A DNA stretch of 60,612 bases from Pseudoalteromonas sp. Z1A8. GTDB taxonomy: Bacteria > Pseudomonadota > Gammaproteobacteria > Enterobacterales > Alteromonadaceae. Below are positions 53,101-60,589 of the stretch, piece by piece. The position numbers and the translations under genes are program-made. Below the pieces are notes generated by a model. It was not told where the DNA came from, did not search any database, and saw nothing but the letters and a program-made list of their open reading frames with translations. Position 1 is the first letter of the stretch. Each line of letters starts with the position of its first letter. Location of the stretch: positions 1-60,612 of the forward strand of contig NZ_WTLB01000027.1 in assembly GCF_011378855.1 (NCBI RefSeq), read 5' to 3'.

Positions 53101-53213
53101 CTAGTGGCAACACAGTAATAAGTAGCTCAGGTGTGTTTGACTACTCACGTCGTTCGGCACCATTTGGATTTAACGGTGCTTACTACTACGTAGGCGCAGA
53201 ATACCGTTTTTAA
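50178..53213 (+). CDS. FecA-like TonB receptor with STN domain and a second signal peptide
   Basis: 1011 residues. A long basic n-region (residues 1-30, many Lys) precedes a signal peptide ending SLSVQA (cleavage near 65). The STN signalling domain is at about 73-147 (VQFDIKAQRADKALIEY...QNGLLSIKLK). Unexpectedly a second signal-peptide-like stretch follows at 156-180 (MMKLSAVSAAVLPALLAVNS, cleavage ...GVNA), then the plug (about 190-320; TLRGLGPDQTLVLINGKRR) and the barrel, ending YYVGAEYRF. The usual FecA-type protein has only one export signal. ATGs at 50643 and 50646 with AGGA at 50628-50631 could start an STN-less receptor. Two A8 tracts lie in the N-terminal coding part (50229-50236, 50241-50248). 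Ligand unknown. Confidence 0.88.
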   Translation: MKIKLMLAKVAPIKIKRKKNIKKKKQNYRGFLFVSCLYKLRSNQTHLLSGLSVLAPAIFSLSVQAATQTTGQMVQFDIKAQRADKALIEYAKQTEQTVVFSYELAKQYDANSVYGFYTQLDALEALLGGTELDAVVDQNGLLSIKLKQINRNDNNMMKLSAVSAAVLPALLAVNSQGVNAAEEVAQEKIEKIAIVGSRVAGRSVEDLPVPVDILSAEALENTGQTEVGRMLQSIAPSFNFSSSAISDGTDALRPATLRGLGPDQTLVLINGKRRHQASIIHINGSVGRGTAGTDMNAIPASAIKRIEVLRDGAAAQYGSDAIAGVINIVLKDGSEGGKAAINYGQYSEGDGETINLDFNKGFALGDDGYLNTTINYRDRAPTNRAGLHGSCQFYGCTELSDGTLLAGDPRELTADRDTFRIGDADSQQFGLTINTGYELGDGELYGFITYSTRENESAAFFRHNANAGGNPVLQDNDATIPLGFLPKINTTIDDISYNFGYKTEFDNDASLDLSYTYGENSIDYTTSDTINASYANFLRYDQGLSAADIRTTIPREAYAYGMGLSLQTINIDFTQNFDDYSLAMGAEIRTDEYRILEGNEYAYRDYDTTNGVSIYNGLSGGVGSEDASGGSQGFGGSSPASSVDESRDVISFYIDAEAYVIEDVILSGALRYDNYKGFGDTVNFKLAGNWSVTDDISLRGALSSGFRAPSMQQLYFNNVSTQFVVGTNGNLVAEEVGTFRNDSTLAQSLGIPKLKEEKSQNRSLGIVYNVTDNINVTVDYYSIDIDDRIVISDRLGKGLSTSLDAALNSAGAGVGQFFLNGADTETRGVDFVATWNTEGLGGTLDFTLAANFTKTDVVSLFSPAGSSLETVNVDDIFSAEDISIIEEWQPEDRINLSALYQRDDWTVNLSLNRFGEYTVEDGGRQTYGAEILTDVKVNYFVTEDLSVNIGANNLFDVYPDKNEIGNSRSGTIVDASGNTVISSSGVFDYSRRSAPFGFNGAYYYVGAEYRF

Positions 53214-53243
53214 TTAATAACACTCCCTTTCGTTATTTAACTC

Positions 53244-53268
53244 AAAGGGCCGTAAGGCCCTTTTTTTG
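53244..53268 (+). terminator. Terminator of the STN receptor
   Basis: AAAGGGCC (53244-53251), loop GTAA, GGCCCTTT (53256-53263), then T-run to 53267. Confidence 0.9.
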
Positions 53269-53381
53269 GTTTTAGCTTGGGCTGATTTTATTGATGATCA
53301 TCAAGCCCTTCAAAATGAATTTTTTAAACAATATACTTTAAATACGACGTGAAGCGAGGCGGTGTATTAGAGGCAATAAAA

Positions 53382-53408
53382 AACCCAGCGCTAGGCTGGG
53401 TTCTATTT
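53382..53408 (-). terminator. Terminator of the PA2169-type gene
   Basis: AACCCAGC (53382-53389) pairs with GCTGGGTT (53395-53402). On the minus strand it is followed by TTTTTTATT. Confidence 0.85.
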
Positions 53409-53423
53409 ATGCGTTATGTAAGC

Positions 53424-53867
53424 TTAATGCTTTTGCATACGGCTCATTTCTGCATGGCAGCTTTGCATTGTTAATAATGTTTTAGCCAGTGCAGCTTCGC
53501 AATCAGCGGGTTGTGGTTTATCCATCGCTGCTTTAATTTCTGCAAGGGTTTTATCTTCCACTTCCTCAAGCTCTTTTACATATGTGCTGTCGTTATGTGA
53601 GCTGAATGTAGTTAATAAAGCTGTGTATGCACGTCGTGCTTCGACTGCGAAAGAAGAGCCATCTTCGCGTTCGCCTTTTTCATTAATTGCATAGGGCTGC
53701 AAGCGCTCAACACTCACTTTTCGGGCATCTATCATGCGCTGAAAAAGTGCGCCAATAGCAGGGTCTTCAACTTTTGCCTGTGCTTGTTGATAAAAATCGA
53801 TGCCGCTGTTCATAACTTGAATGATGTCAGTAATATGATTTACTTCTGATCCTTGATGGGTGTTCAT
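53424..53867 (-). CDS. PA2169-family four-helix-bundle protein (DUF2383)
   Basis: 147-residue all-helical cytosolic protein matching the PA2169/DUF2383 family: IIQVMNSGIDFYQQAQAKV, a middle helix FQRMIDARKVSVERLQP, EVEDKTLAEIKAAMDK, and a last helix LAKTLLTMQSCHAEMSRM. Glu, His and Asp along the helices recall ferritin-like bundles; metal binding is not established. Single gene with its own terminator. Confidence 0.82.
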   Translation of the reverse strand: MNTHQGSEVNHITDIIQVMNSGIDFYQQAQAKVEDPAIGALFQRMIDARKVSVERLQPYAINEKGEREDGSSFAVEARRAYTALLTTFSSHNDSTYVKELEEVEDKTLAEIKAAMDKPQPADCEAALAKTLLTMQSCHAEMSRMQKH

Positions 53868-53983
53868 AATGACCTCTTTTATTAAATGGATGTATAGTTC
53901 GATTTAATAAAAGCAAGGTGTGTTCCAAGTTGATGCCTTGTTTTAAGCTTCTGTTTATTAAGGTTTTATTTTTTCTTTTGGAG

Positions 53984-54018
53984 TTGCTAGGTTAATAGAA
54001 CAAGTATTAACCTAGCAA
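53984..54018. repeat. Perfect 13-bp inverted repeat after the LysR gene
   Basis: TTGCTAGGTTAAT (53984-53996) and ATTAACCTAGCAA (54006-54018), 9-nt loop. It lies just past the LysR stop (54045) on the minus strand but the following bases are A-rich, not T-rich, so it may be a poor terminator or an operator. The related core AACCTAGC also occurs at 57354-57361. Confidence 0.5.
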
Positions 54019-54044
54019 ATTTTACATCATATTGTGTAATAAAG

Positions 54045-54983
54045 TTATTTTAGCTCTTCAGCTACTTCAGCTACTTTTTGACGTAACCAAATGTGACTTG
54101 CATCTCGATGTAACAACGGGCTCCAAATCATATCAAGCTCAAAAGGAGGAATTGGAAACGGTGGTTCTAAAATTTTAAGCCCCGGATCATCTAAGTATAT
54201 ATTAGCGGCTTTTGAAGGAAGGGTCGCAATCAAATTTTTCTCTTTAGCTAAATGAATCGCTACATGATAGTTACGCGTAAAAGTGGCAATGTTACGATGT
54301 TTTCCAAAGTGGGCAAGTGCTTCGTCAACCCAACCAAGTTTTTGCACATCTTTAGGGTCCATACCTACACCTACGCCAAAACCTGTTTTACTCACCCATA
54401 TATGGCGTGCTTTTAAGTAGCTGTCGAGACTAAAGTTTTCAATTATAGGATTATCGGCCTTAACTAAGCAGCAAAAACTGTCTTTCCAAATGCGTTTATG
54501 ATGAAAAGACTGAGGTAAGTTTTCAAAACGGTTGATTGCCATATCTACTTTACCGTTTTCTACGTCATGAAAGGTTACATCACTTGGGGTAAGTATATCT
54601 AATGTAGTGTCTGGAGCTTCGTCGTGCAATTTACTAAGTAGTTTTGGGGCTAATGTACTTGCCGCGTAATCACTGGCCATGATTCTAAACACACGTTTAC
54701 TTTGGCTTGCCTCAAATTCTCGATTAGGTGCTAGAGTTTCTTCAAGCGTCATTAATATGCCACGTATTACAGGCTGTAACTCCAAAGCGCGCTCTGTCGG
54801 GACCATACCATCGCTGGTACGAACCAAAATAGGGTCGTTAAATAAGTTACGAAGGCGTTTAAGGCCATTACTCATTGCAGGTTGCGTTATGCTCAATTGA
54901 TTAGCAGCGCGTGTTACGTTGCATTCTCGAAGCAATGTATCGAGGTAAACGAGTAAATTTAAATCTATTTTACTTATATTCAT
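54045..54983 (-). CDS. LysR-family transcription regulator
   Basis: 312-residue LysR regulator with the winged helix LNLLVYLDTLLRECNVTRAAN followed by SITQPAMSNGLKRLRNLF (about 1-65) and an effector domain of the NahR/NodD/LeuO branch (about 90-300). The gene follows aceK by 16 bp on the same strand, so the two are probably co-transcribed and the regulator may respond to acetate or glyoxylate-shunt signals; this is inferred only from context. The target is unknown. Confidence 0.85.
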   Translation of the reverse strand: MNISKIDLNLLVYLDTLLRECNVTRAANQLSITQPAMSNGLKRLRNLFNDPILVRTSDGMVPTERALELQPVIRGILMTLEETLAPNREFEASQSKRVFRIMASDYAASTLAPKLLSKLHDEAPDTTLDILTPSDVTFHDVENGKVDMAINRFENLPQSFHHKRIWKDSFCCLVKADNPIIENFSLDSYLKARHIWVSKTGFGVGVGMDPKDVQKLGWVDEALAHFGKHRNIATFTRNYHVAIHLAKEKNLIATLPSKAANIYLDDPGLKILEPPFPIPPFELDMIWSPLLHRDASHIWLRQKVAEVAEELK

Positions 54984-54999
54984 TGTGTGTCCTTTGCGT

Positions 55000-56724
55000 C
55001 TACCAGTGATGGATAAATCGCTGTGCTGTCGGGTATGGGTAAATATGACTTACCTGCCCATTTTTTATATTTTGTTGCGCCTGCTTCCAAAAGCTAACAT
55101 CTATAAGCTCTGGATGAGTGCTGAGAAAAAAATTTTTATACATAGGATTAGGCATTACAAATGTACATAACTGCTCTGGGAATACGTCTTGTGGTGCAAC
55201 AGAGTAACTTTGTTCATCCATTAAATAATCGTCGTAGCACTTTGCTTTCGGTAACGCTCTAAAGTTCATATCGGTTAGGTATTGAACTTCATCATAATCG
55301 TAGAAGATAATACGTTTGTGCTTACTGACACCAAAGTTTTTTAACAGCATATCGCCAGGAAATATATTAACGGCAATCATTTCTTTTAGAGCTTGTCCGT
55401 ATTCTTCAATCGCGTCTGCGGCGCTTTCTTCATCAGCATTTTCTAAAAATAAATTGAGTGGTGTCATGCGCCGTTCAATATACAAATGCTTGATGATCAA
55501 CCAATCGCCTTCAATTACCATTGATGAGCCAATTGTTTTATGTAATTGCGCAAGTAAATTACTATCAAAACGCGCTAAAGGAAATACGACGTTAGAATAC
55601 TCTATGGTGTCGGCCATTCTGCCAACGCGATCATGGTTTTTTACCAGTTGATAGCGCTTTAATACGGTATCACGGCCAAAGGGTTTACTCTCACCAAATT
55701 TGTCTTTTATTACTTTAAAAACATAGCCAAATGAGGGAAGGGTAAATACCATCATCACCATACCGGGAGTACCTGGTGCAATTGTAAACTCATCACTAGA
55801 GTGAGATAAGTGGTTTAAAAACTCTCGGTAAAACTCAGTTTTACCCTGCTTATGAAAACCCACTGCGTTATAAAGTTCAGCAATTGTTTTGTTTGGCATA
55901 AGCTGATTTAAAAACCGAACAAGTGCTGAAGGTGCGTGGGTCTCTACCATAAAATAAGCGCGGGCAAAGCCAAAAATAACACGCATTTGAGATGACTTAG
56001 TCAAAAGAGCATCTAAATATAACCCGTTATCTTCATCGTGCAATACGGCGATTATAAAAGGCTGAACGCCACTTTTTGAAACAACACGACCAACAATATA
56101 AGCTGCTTTATTACGATAAAAAGGTGTGTGCAAAATATCAAAGCGCATTTGCCAAGGTTGATGGTGAGTATCGGGGGCTTGTTTATAAAAAGCTTTTACA
56201 AGAAGGCGAATATCACGCTCTAAATTTACAAATGGGGCTTTAAAATCAAAATGATTAATAATGCGTTTTATTGTTGGCTTTAGGCCATCAACTACTGGAA
56301 AGTACGTTCTATATTCTGCCTCTACAGGCACCGAAGGCGCATCTTTTAAAGTTGCTTCTACAAATATAAAGTCATTATGAAAATAGCGCCTATGGTACAG
56401 CCGGCAAAAGACAGAGTTATAAAAGGTTTCGGCGAGTTCTGCTTGAGGGTGGAAACATAAAAAATGTTGATATATTATTTTAACTTCAAGCCATAGGCTT
56501 TCATCAAGCTGTTCTGTTGGGGTTTCTTTTTTTAGAGCTTGTGTGGTTTCGTTAACACGATCATCATAATAGCTGATACGCAAACGGCTAATATCATTAA
56601 TTGCTTGCCAATCTTTTTTTGCAAAGGCGAGGGGGGCTTTGGCTGTTGTTTTTTGAAATAACTGATAGTGCTTTTTAAAACCCGTTAAAATTAATTCAGC
56701 AATATGGCGAGGCTGCATTTGCAC
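55000..56724 (-). CDS. aceK: Isocitrate dehydrogenase kinase/phosphatase AceK
   Basis: 574-residue bifunctional enzyme that phosphorylates and reactivates isocitrate dehydrogenase, directing carbon into the glyoxylate shunt. The ATP-binding region has VFPLARFDSNLL and, further on, FYDYDEVQYLTDMNFR, the AceK catalytic loop and Asp signature; APGTPGMVMMVFTLPSF is the conserved loop of the kinase domain. Length is the usual 570-580. It is not in an aceBA operon here, unlike E. coli. Confidence 0.96.
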   Translation of the reverse strand: MQMQPRHIAELILTGFKKHYQLFQKTTAKAPLAFAKKDWQAINDISRLRISYYDDRVNETTQALKKETPTEQLDESLWLEVKIIYQHFLCFHPQAELAETFYNSVFCRLYHRRYFHNDFIFVEATLKDAPSVPVEAEYRTYFPVVDGLKPTIKRIINHFDFKAPFVNLERDIRLLVKAFYKQAPDTHHQPWQMRFDILHTPFYRNKAAYIVGRVVSKSGVQPFIIAVLHDEDNGLYLDALLTKSSQMRVIFGFARAYFMVETHAPSALVRFLNQLMPNKTIAELYNAVGFHKQGKTEFYREFLNHLSHSSDEFTIAPGTPGMVMMVFTLPSFGYVFKVIKDKFGESKPFGRDTVLKRYQLVKNHDRVGRMADTIEYSNVVFPLARFDSNLLAQLHKTIGSSMVIEGDWLIIKHLYIERRMTPLNLFLENADEESAADAIEEYGQALKEMIAVNIFPGDMLLKNFGVSKHKRIIFYDYDEVQYLTDMNFRALPKAKCYDDYLMDEQSYSVAPQDVFPEQLCTFVMPNPMYKNFFLSTHPELIDVSFWKQAQQNIKNGQVSHIYPYPTAQRFIHHW

Positions 56725-56821
56725 TCCTTAATAGTCCCTAGAGCTTATACTCTATAGTGTTAAGGGTATGTTATTTTAAGTTTAAAACCAAGATAAATAT
56801 TACGCGCTATTTAATGAGAAG

Positions 56822-57301
56822 TTATTGGTATTTAGCTATCTTTTTTTCGAGAATTTTAATCTGCTTAGCGATGGCCGATACGTCTTTTTTATACTCTTTA
56901 TTAATCATTTTTAGTTTTTTAGTAATATCTTTAGTAATACGTTTTTTATCATCAACGGCTAGAATATGATTTAACCGTTCTTGTTGTTTATATTCAGCAC
57001 GCTGCTTATTACGATCAAGTATTGTGAGTTTGTGGTTATTACTGCGTAGCTCTGCCTGTAAACCTGACAGGAGTCTTTCACGTTCTAGTTCGTTCAGTTG
57101 TTTAGTGTAATCAACTTTTGGGCCTGAATACTGATTACCCGTTGTGTTAACTTTATAAGTTGTTGCTTCGTCGTCACAGGGAAGTTGAGAAAAGGTAGTG
57201 CCTTTTTCTGTTACACATTTATAGTAAGTGGTATCGCTAAAGCTAAAAAAACTGATAAGTAAAAAGCTAGAATAGAGGATATAGCGAAGAGTTTGAAACA
57301 T
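56822..57301 (-). CDS. DUF4124 domain-containing periplasmic protein
   Basis: 159-residue exported protein. A signal peptide (TLRYILYSSFLLISFFSFS) leads into a DUF4124 module: YYKCVTEKGTTFSQLPCDDEA with the Cys pair, the type seen in many small periplasmic proteins. The rest (about 75-159) is a long charged helix, probably a coiled coil (ERERLLSGLQAELRSNN and KKLKMINKEYKKDV). Start chosen at ATG 57301, with AAGGA at about 9 nt; the ATG at 57310 lies directly on that site. Function unknown. Confidence 0.78.
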   Translation of the reverse strand: MFQTLRYILYSSFLLISFFSFSDTTYYKCVTEKGTTFSQLPCDDEATTYKVNTTGNQYSGPKVDYTKQLNELERERLLSGLQAELRSNNHKLTILDRNKQRAEYKQQERLNHILAVDDKKRITKDITKKLKMINKEYKKDVSAIAKQIKILEKKIAKYQ

Positions 57302-57352
57302 GTCTGTCATCCTTGATTTTTATATTTTGGCTAGCAAAACAATATAAAACTA

Positions 57353-57385
57353 TAACCTAGCTTGGCGATATAGCAAGCTAGGTTA
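57353..57385 (-). terminator. Terminator after the PbgA/YejM-like gene
   Basis: TAACCTAGCTTG (57353-57364) pairs perfectly with CAAGCTAGGTTA (57374-57385), with a 9-nt loop, just past the stop at 57405 on the minus strand. A T-rich stretch (AGTTTTATATTG) follows. Confidence 0.75.
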
Positions 57386-57404
57386 TTAGACAGCACACCC
57401 AAGG

Positions 57405-58901
57405 TTATTGGGTAAAGGTCTTGAGCTTTTTAATGCTCTGTACTAAAAATGGGATGTCGAGTCTTTGTTCAATAGAAAACCCTTCGGCTGCAGATATGTT
57501 TTTAAAGTTACCATCTGAGTCAATCAAAGTAATTCTATCTTTTTTATAGGCTATAACTACGCCTTGTGAATAATTAACGCCCATATCATCTTTTTTCTTG
57601 TATAAGTTAACGCCCAGCATTGTTTGCTTAGCAATAGCTTTACAATTTAAATATTGGCCAACACTTGTAGCAATTAAATCGCTAGGTTGAATAAGTCCAT
57701 CTACTTTAGAAATACGTTTGTCAGAGCTATATAAAGTTGATGTTGTTACTACTTCTTGCTTGTTGTTGGCAAGACTAAAAGCAAAAACCTGCGTTTTATC
57801 ATCTCGTACAGTAGGGGTGTTATTACCTTTAATAACTCTAATTGCGCTAGCACTATGTGCTTGATCATTAATAAAACTAAGTTCTTCCACGCCAGTTACT
57901 TCAATGCTACGGCGTTGACTTTGCCATACAGGAAGTGTTTGCTCAGCTAAAATTGCTACCTTATAAAAGGCGGGCAAACCATATACTAGGCTAAATAGCG
58001 TATCGTTGTGATTTGTTGGCTGTAAAAACTGCTCTGTTTTGTGCAAGTTTTTATTACCGTCCACAAATTCAGCAAGTTGTTGTTGAGTATCAAATACAAA
58101 AATATCAACATTGGCTTGTGTGTAGTCTTCGCACTTTTCGAGCGGGCTTGGCATTAGATAATTAATATTTTGATTATTAATTTTTACGTTATGTGCTTGC
58201 TCATAGCTTTCTATATCAAGTAAGTCATTTTTAGCCAGTAGGCTTTTAGCTGTTGTAGGATACGAAAGCGGTAATACGTTATCTTGTTTGGTAATATCAA
58301 ATTTTAAATTAGCATCAGCCCAAATATGAATACTATGACTAAAAGCAAAACAAATAATTAGAAATGAGATAGCGTATCGAGCAAATTTGAACTGTTTCAA
58401 GCGTTCAAGGTGGTGCCATGTGTAATTACTCATAAGCAGCTGAAAGCCTAAAATAAGTAAAACAATACCACTGGCTAAAATTGTGGTTAAGGCAGGTGAG
58501 CTTGTTAAACGATGCCACAGTAGAGAAATAATCTCAGGTGAAGCAGATATACTTAGATGATAACCCAAATTAACATACACATAAGCATCAAGGGTAAGCA
58601 GAGATGCGCCTAGCGTGGCTATAACAGCAGCCATGCCACGTATGTGTCGTGGGTAGGGGAATATTAAACTAAGCGGAAATACCGTCAGCACAAACGCTAA
58701 AAAGGCGATAAAACTAGTATGGCTCAGCCATGTAACTAGCATATAGGTAATGCCTAAAAAGCTTGTAGGTGGCGAGTCTGCAAATAAATAGCTTAAGCTA
58801 ATAAATAACGCTAAGCCAATATTGGCAAAGGTAAACCAGTGCCCCCAGCTTAGCAACTGACTCGCTTTTGATGAAAACTGATTGTGCTGCGATAAATTCA
58901 T
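57405..58901 (-). CDS. Divergent PbgA/YejM (LapC) family inner-membrane protein
   Basis: 498 residues, DUF3413 type. Five transmembrane helices at about 20-40, 55-80, 85-110, 130-160 and 170-195, as in E. coli PbgA/YejM/LapC, which regulates LpxC turnover and LPS synthesis. The periplasmic part is shorter than the 586-residue E. coli protein and lacks its nucleophile block: where E. coli has LLITVDALRADRL here the line reads VDIFVFDTQQQLAEF. The later motif NDTLFSLVYGLPAFYK is kept. A pseudo-enzyme or altered sensor is likely. Upstream yejL ends 5 bp away, the same pair as in E. coli. Confidence 0.8.
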   Translation of the reverse strand: MNLSQHNQFSSKASQLLSWGHWFTFANIGLALFISLSYLFADSPPTSFLGITYMLVTWLSHTSFIAFLAFVLTVFPLSLIFPYPRHIRGMAAVIATLGASLLTLDAYVYVNLGYHLSISASPEIISLLWHRLTSSPALTTILASGIVLLILGFQLLMSNYTWHHLERLKQFKFARYAISFLIICFAFSHSIHIWADANLKFDITKQDNVLPLSYPTTAKSLLAKNDLLDIESYEQAHNVKINNQNINYLMPSPLEKCEDYTQANVDIFVFDTQQQLAEFVDGNKNLHKTEQFLQPTNHNDTLFSLVYGLPAFYKVAILAEQTLPVWQSQRRSIEVTGVEELSFINDQAHSASAIRVIKGNNTPTVRDDKTQVFAFSLANNKQEVVTTSTLYSSDKRISKVDGLIQPSDLIATSVGQYLNCKAIAKQTMLGVNLYKKKDDMGVNYSQGVVIAYKKDRITLIDSDGNFKNISAAEGFSIEQRLDIPFLVQSIKKLKTFTQ

Positions 58902-58906
58902 AGAGT

Positions 58907-59119
58907 TTATTTAACCGACTGTGATAGAGCTTTTGCAAAGTTCTCAGTTACGGCTTGTCTTTTCCCTGTTGGTACATGCTCTTTTAAGATATGCGTGATA
59001 GAATTTCCTAAACACATAAGACTTAAATCAACCGGCGCATTGTGTTTAGTTAGCACATCAATAAGCTGATCGACGATTTGTTCTACTTCTTCATTAGAGT
59101 ATTTTGATAAGATTGGCAT
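58907..59119 (-). CDS. yejL: YejL family protein (DUF1414)
   Basis: 70-residue helical protein matching YejL: MPILSKYSNEEVEQIVDQL, HNAPVDLSLMCLGNSITHIL, and KRQAVTENFAKALSQS. Start taken at ATG 59119, where homologues begin; the upstream frame to 59188 enters the divergent yejK start. Function unknown; it is co-located with pbgA/yejM in many gammaproteobacteria. Confidence 0.9.
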   Translation of the reverse strand: MPILSKYSNEEVEQIVDQLIDVLTKHNAPVDLSLMCLGNSITHILKEHVPTGKRQAVTENFAKALSQSVK

Positions 59120-59181
59120 CAGTTGGTTCAATAAAATAGTTATATTCTCGTATTTTAACACTAGAGGCGTGAAAAACAAAG

Positions 59182-60198
59182 ATGACAACAGACGTTAAAA
59201 AATTAGTCGTTCATTATGTAGACAAAAAAGACGACGATACGCAAATTCACCTTCGAAATGATGAGATGGTAATTAACGATAAAGTAGCCGTTTTTATCGA
59301 ACAATTACATCATGCATACAATGGTAAGCCAGGTAAAGGTTACTGTGCTTTCAGTGGTGATAAAAACAGTGTTGTAGCATCTGCAATGCAAAGCTACCGT
59401 AACGATGAGTTAGGCTTTTGGCATATGACCGAGCAAGCCTCAACGGTTTTAAAAGAAGAACTTGATAAGTATGCATTTAGTGAAACAGGCTATTTAGTAT
59501 TTTGTCATTATCAGTATGTTGCTACTGATTATATGTTAATTGCGATGATTAACATTAAAGAGCATTACTCTATGACTTCAGAGCTGGATTTAGCGGCTTC
59601 TCGTCATTTAGATATATCTCGCATGCAACTCGCTGCTCGTATCGATTTAACTGCATGGGATACGCAAGCAGAAGATAATCGTTATATTTCATTTATTAAA
59701 GGACGTGCGGGTCGTAAAGTAGCTGACTTTTTCTTAGACTTTTTAGGCTGTGAAGAGGGTATTGATTCAAAACAGCAAAGCCAAGTAATGCTTAGTGCCG
59801 TAGAGGATTATTTATCAGAGCAACAGTTTGATAAATCAGAAAAAGACGATTTACGTAAACAAGTATTTGATTACTGTAATGATTGCGTAACTACAGGCGA
59901 AGATGCAAGTGTGAGCGATCTTTCAGCAACGCTTACAAAAGGCGATGACAGCCCGTTTGATAGTTTTTGCAAAGAGCAAAGCTATGACTTGGAAGAAACC
60001 TTCCCCGTTGATAAAAAAACCGTCACCAGTATGGTTAAGTTTTCAGGCCTTGGTGGTGGTGTAAGTGTAAGCTTTGAACGTAAACACTTAGGTGAGCGCG
60101 TAACGTACAACGAAGCAACCGATACACTAGTAATTAAAGGTATTCCGCCAAACTTAAAAGATCAGCTACAACGTTTTATGGAAAATGAAAAAGAGTAA
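59182..60198 (+). CDS. yejK: Nucleoid-associated protein YejK (NdpA)
   Basis: 338-residue nucleoid-associated protein of the NdpA/YejK family, which binds DNA and influences topoisomerase activity. Recognisable parts are VVHYVDKKDDDTQIHLRND at the N-terminus, YISFIKGRAGRKVADFFLDF in the middle and VSVSFERKHLGERV near the C-terminus. It is divergent from yejL with a 62-bp gap, as in E. coli. It has its own terminator. Confidence 0.93.
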   Translation: MTTDVKKLVVHYVDKKDDDTQIHLRNDEMVINDKVAVFIEQLHHAYNGKPGKGYCAFSGDKNSVVASAMQSYRNDELGFWHMTEQASTVLKEELDKYAFSETGYLVFCHYQYVATDYMLIAMINIKEHYSMTSELDLAASRHLDISRMQLAARIDLTAWDTQAEDNRYISFIKGRAGRKVADFFLDFLGCEEGIDSKQQSQVMLSAVEDYLSEQQFDKSEKDDLRKQVFDYCNDCVTTGEDASVSDLSATLTKGDDSPFDSFCKEQSYDLEETFPVDKKTVTSMVKFSGLGGGVSVSFERKHLGERVTYNEATDTLVIKGIPPNLKDQLQRFMENEKE

Positions 60199-60230
60199 AT
60201 TCATTTGAGCTAGTAGAAAGTTGATTTAAG

Positions 60231-60258
60231 AGCGCGATATTTATATCGCGCTTTTTTA
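60231..60258 (+). terminator. Terminator of yejK
   Basis: AGCGCGATAT (60231-60240) pairs with ATATCGCGCT (60243-60252), followed by TTTTTT. Confidence 0.9.
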
Positions 60259-60311
60259 TACTTTCTAAAAGCGCAGCGTCTATTAATCTTTTTGTGAAAA
60301 AATTACTTTTT

Positions 60312-60535
60312 ACGGGCTTTGCCCGTCACGCCAACAAGTTGTGCGTCTACACGTTAATTTTACACACGGTATTAAAGTTCGGCTGTAGGCGTGAAGTTTG
60401 CTCACGCGAGAAGTAACGCTTTTATGTGTTTAGTCTCTTTGTAAGTCAAACTATTCCTATTGGCGCTGCCCGTCACGGCAACAAGTTGTGCGTCTACACG
60501 TTAATTTTATACACGGTATTAAATTTTGGCTGTAG
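60312..60535. repeat. Two-copy 68-nt intergenic repeat with small hairpins
   Basis: The 414-bp tail of the window after yejK has no gene. Copies 60321-60388 and 60468-60535 agree in 64 of 68 positions (core CAACAAGTTGTGCGTCTACA). Copy 1 is preceded by the palindrome ACGGGC-TTT-GCCCGT (60312-60326) and followed by GCGTGA (60389-60394)/TCACGC (60402-60407). Spacing start to start is 147 bp. It resembles a REP-type or MITE-like unit. Confidence 0.7.
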
Positions 60536-60550
60536 ATACCATCTCTCATT

Positions 60551-60589
60551 TTAAGCTTCAAGGTCGTATTTAACTTTCTTGGAGCTTAA
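60551..60589. repeat. Imperfect hairpin at the right edge
   Basis: TTAAGCTTCAAG (60551-60562) pairs with CTTGGAGCTTAA (60578-60589) at 11 of 12 positions (one G-T wobble). TTGGTTTTTTATT follows. It may terminate a transcript from outside or belong to a repeat array continuing beyond the window. Confidence 0.4.

Noticed and set aside
60321..60535. Repeat pair as a CRISPR array
   Set aside because: Only two copies, each 68 nt, with a 79-nt interval and no cas genes.
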